Source of the DNA: Salinicola endophyticus
GTDB lineage: Bacteria > Pseudomonadota > Gammaproteobacteria > Pseudomonadales > Halomonadaceae
DNA: 36,513 bases
Assembly (NCBI RefSeq): GCF_003206575.1
Contig: NZ_PZJO01000004.1
Span: 616,298-652,810, forward strand
Direction: 5' to 3'
Part shown: positions 34,510-36,513 of the stretch, piece by piece
Position numbering within the stretch: the stretch's first letter is position 1
How the letters are laid out: each line of letters begins with the position of its first letter
The notes under the pieces: model-generated
What the model was told of the DNA's origin: nothing
Databases searched by the model: none
Seen by the model: the letters and a program-made list of their open reading frames with translations, nothing else
Program-made: the position numbers and the translations under genes

Positions 34510-35994
34510 ATGAGTGCCAATGTCGATCTCAACCAGCGCCCGGATTACGATCCCGAACTGCAGGCCATCGCGGACTATGTACTCGACTACCGGGTAGAGA
34601 GCCGCGAAGCGCTGGATACCGCGCGCAACTGTCTGATGGATACCCTGGGTTGTGGCCTGCTGGCGCTGCGCTTCCCCGAGTGCACCAAGCATCTGGGGCC
34701 GCTGGTCGAAGGCACGGTGGTGCCCAATGGGGCACGGGTACCCGGGACTCGGCTGACGCTCGACCCGGTCAAGGCGGCATGGGATATCGGCTGCATCATC
34801 CGCTGGCTCGACTACAACGACACCTGGCTGGCGGCGGAGTGGGGGCACCCCTCGGACAATCTGGGCGGCATTCTGGCGGTGGCGGATTCGCTCTCTCAGA
34901 CACGCCTAGCGCGAGGAGAGACACCGCTGACCATGCGTGACGTGCTGGAAGCCATGATCATGGCGCACGAGATTCAGGGCGTACTGGCGCTGGAGAACTC
35001 GTTCAATCGTGTCGGGCTCGACCACGTGGTGCTGGTCAAGGTGGCCTCTACCGCGGTGGTGGCCAAGCTGATGGGGGCCGATCGCGAGCAACTGCTGTCG
35101 GCACTGTCGCACGCCTTCGTCGATGGCCAGAGTCTTAGAACCTATCGTCATGCACCCAATGCCGGTTCACGCAAGAGCTGGGCGGCGGGGGATGCGACCT
35201 CGCGGGCCGTACGTCTGGCCGATATCGCGATGCGTGGAGAGATGGGCATACCCAGCGTGCTCTCGGCACCGCAATGGGGCTTCTACGACGTCCTTTTCAG
35301 TAAGACCAACAAGGATCAGGCGCTCAAGCCCGAGGGGGAGCGGCGCTTCCAGGTCAGCCAGGACTATGGCAGCTACGTCATGGAGAACGTGCTGTTCAAG
35401 ATCAGCTTCCCAGCGGAGTTCCACGCCCAGACCGCCGCCGAGGCTGCGGTGACGCTGCATCCGCAGGTGCGTGACCGGCTCGATGAGATCGACCGTATCG
35501 TCGTCACGACTCACGAATCGGCGATCCGCATCATCTCCAAGGTGGGGGAGCTGGCCAACCCGGCCGACCGCGATCACTGTCTGCAGTACATGATCGCGGT
35601 GCCGCTGGCGTTCGGTGATCTGATCGCCGAGCACTACGAGGACGACTTCCACCGCGCGCATCCGATCATCGATGAGCTGCGCGAGAAGATGACCATCCAG
35701 GAGGAGCCGCGCTACACCCGCGAGTATCTGGAAGCGGACAAACGCTCCATCGCCAATGCCATTCAGGTCTTCTTCAAGGATGGCTCGCACACCGAGCCGG
35801 TGGCGGTGGAATATCCGATCGGTCATCGTCGCCGGCGGGAGGCGGGAATCCCGCTGCTCGAGAAGAAGTTTCAGCGCAATCTGGCCACACGCTTCCCGGC
35901 CGCGCGCTGCGACACCATATTCAACTTGTGCAAGGATCAGTCGGCACTGGAATCGACCTCGGTTGCCGCCTTCATGGACCTCTGGGTCATCTGA
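34510..35994 (+). CDS. prpD: 2-methylcitrate dehydratase PrpD
   Basis: PrpD dehydrates 2-methylcitrate to 2-methyl-cis-aconitate without an iron-sulfur cluster. The 494 aa protein (E. coli 483) shows [20 protein letters not shown], the active-site region WLDYNDTW...[10 protein letters not shown], and [21 protein letters not shown], all typical. GAGG stands upstream of the ATG. The operon has no acnD-prpF pair, so PrpD must supply the dehydratase step, and rehydration would rely on an aconitase elsewhere. The gene ends before a strong hairpin and the rRNA promoter region. Confidence 0.96.
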   Translation: MSANVDLNQRPDYDPELQAIADYVLDYRVESREALDTARNCLMDTLGCGLLALRFPECTKHLGPLVEGTVVPNGARVPGTRLTLDPVKAAWDIGCIIRWLDYNDTWLAAEWGHPSDNLGGILAVADSLSQTRLARGETPLTMRDVLEAMIMAHEIQGVLALENSFNRVGLDHVVLVKVASTAVVAKLMGADREQLLSALSHAFVDGQSLRTYRHAPNAGSRKSWAAGDATSRAVRLADIAMRGEMGIPSVLSAPQWGFYDVLFSKTNKDQALKPEGERRFQVSQDYGSYVMENVLFKISFPAEFHAQTAAEAAVTLHPQVRDRLDEIDRIVVTTHESAIRIISKVGELANPADRDHCLQYMIAVPLAFGDLIAEHYEDDFHRAHPIIDELREKMTIQEEPRYTREYLEADKRSIANAIQVFFKDGSHTEPVAVEYPIGHRRRREAGIPLLEKKFQRNLATRFPAARCDTIFNLCKDQSALESTSVAAFMDLWVI

Positions 35995-36005
35995 AGCCAC
36001 CGTCT

Positions 36006-36029
36006 ACCGGGGCGTGACGACGCCCCGGT
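36006..36029 (+). terminator. Hairpin ending the prp operon
   Basis: A perfect ten-base-pair stem (36006-36015 with 36020-36029) with a GACG tetraloop lies 11 bases after prpD but lacks a U-tract. A second stem at 36059-36080 (one T-G wobble, loop CATTTT) follows. Together they probably separate prp transcription from the rRNA operon. Confidence 0.5.
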
Positions 36030-36169
36030 CTCCCGGGAAACAATGACAGCTTGATGAAGGTGGCGACATTTTTCGCCGCCAGGGGTTGTCAGGCGCCGCC
36101 ACGCGCCGTAAAGTACACACCGCTGACGCCGAGACAGGTTCTCGGGGTTGGTGGGAAAGCTAGCTAAGC

Positions 36170-36222
36170 TGTTGAAAAGATTGAATAAATCGATTGACAG
36201 CTGGCGATGAGAACGGCAGAAT
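36170..36222 (+). promoter_or_regulatory. rRNA operon promoter P1 with UP-like element
   Basis: TTGACA (36194-36199), a 17-base spacer and CAGAAT (36217-36222) form a strong sigma-70 promoter. An AT-rich block (about 36170-36193) is in the UP-element position. The GC-rich bases after the -10 (ACGCCAC) are typical of stringently controlled rRNA promoters. Confidence 0.8.
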
Positions 36223-36293
36223 ACGCCACTCGCTTTTCCAGGATCGGTTCTCCAGCAGCAACGAGAATCGGGCAGAGATCGACAAGAAAGACG

Positions 36294-36321
36294 TTGACAT
36301 CTTCGCCAAGATCCTTAAAAT
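36294..36321 (+). promoter_or_regulatory. rRNA operon promoter P2
   Basis: TTGACA (36294-36299), a 16-base spacer and TAAAAT (36316-36321), followed by ACGCCTCTC, lie exactly 100 bases after the P1 -35. The shared AATACGCC around both -10 regions suggests the two promoters arose by duplication or are under the same constraint. Confidence 0.85.
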
Positions 36322-36392
36322 ACGCCTCTCCTTACGGCGACCCAGAAAGCAAGCGCTGACAAGCACTTGAATCACTTCGGGTCACGGCAGAA

Positions 36393-36440
36393 GTCTCCGC
36401 TCTCGAGTGAGACGGCTTCAAGTAAGGACGCTCTTTAACA
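36393..36440 (+). promoter_or_regulatory. rRNA antitermination leader (boxB-like hairpin and boxA)
   Basis: GCTCTTTAACA (36430-36440) matches the boxA of gammaproteobacterial rRNA leaders, where NusB/NusE assemble an antitermination complex. A stem GTCTC/GAGAC (36393-36397 with 36409-36413) lies before it as boxB would. Confidence 0.85.
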
Positions 36441-36513
36441 ACCGATCAGGTAATTGATGTGGGCGCTTGTCTTGCGTGACGCCAGTCACAGCATATCGAG
36501 GCAAGCGACTCGT
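36441..36513 (+). other. rrs leader: Start of the 16S rRNA precursor leader (cut by window end)
   Basis: After boxA the sequence continues as an rRNA leader. CGCTTG (36464-36469) pairs with CAAGCG (36502-36507) around an inner GTGAC/GTCAC stem (36476-36489). The mature 16S gene is expected beyond the window; none of it is seen here. Confidence 0.7.

Noticed and set aside
36160-36375. A 71-codon minus-strand ORF in the rRNA promoter region
   Set aside because: It covers the P1 and P2 promoter elements, lacks a convincing ribosome site, and has no recognisable sequence.

Overview
The window is an ordinary stretch of chromosome from a GC-rich gammaproteobacterium. Gene content, gene order (dnaX-ybaB-recR, rnd-ycgL-ycgN, pstSCAB, gntR-prpBCD) and protein style best fit the Halomonadaceae (Halomonas, Salinicola, Kushneria or Chromohalobacter type), with Pseudomonas-like synteny as the next best match. 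This is inferred from protein resemblance; no database was searched. About 29 protein genes cover roughly 90% of it. I see no insertion sequence, prophage, CRISPR array, toxin-antitoxin pair or defence island.

Layout. 1-5.5 kb: replication and repair genes dnaX, ybaB and recR, then rnd, ycgL and ycgN, each cluster tightly packed or overlapping. 5.5-7.6 kb: oligopeptidase B on the minus strand. 7.8-11.9 kb: an unrecognised membrane protein, a secreted von Willebrand factor A protein with a C-terminal anchor, and fadD. 12.2-16.2 kb: the RNA helicase hrpA. 16.4-19.9 kb: a probable operon of a KAS III-like enzyme, the lipid-transport lipoprotein MlaA, a PP2C phosphatase with a degenerate receiver domain, and a STAS anti-sigma antagonist. 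Every junction in it overlaps or nearly overlaps, and the leader holds three tandem 30-nt hairpin repeats. 20.2-21.4 kb: a Bcr/CflA efflux pump. 21.5-25.8 kb: a Pho-box-controlled pstSCAB phosphate transporter. 25.9-27.0 kb: a PerM-family permease.

27.1-29.5 kb is a sulfur-assimilation neighbourhood: thioredoxin (minus), cysB (plus) and a short cysH (minus). A CysH-type reductase draws electrons from thioredoxin, and CysB normally activates cysH, so the three plausibly work together. 29.6-31.0 kb is pabB (folate). 31.4-36.0 kb is the 2-methylcitrate (propionate) operon: a GntR/FCD regulator with two matching 12-bp palindromes upstream, then prpB, prpC and prpD. The last 330 bases are the start of a ribosomal RNA operon: two strong promoters exactly 100 bp apart, a boxB-like hairpin and boxA. 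The 16S gene itself lies beyond the window.

No clearly new multi-gene system is visible. The best leads are the tandem hairpin leader of the KAS III operon, the pseudo-receiver phosphatase/STAS pair attached to mlaA, a thioredoxin lacking both members of the usual Asp26/Lys57 pair beside a shortened CysH, and the unassigned membrane protein/VWA pair.
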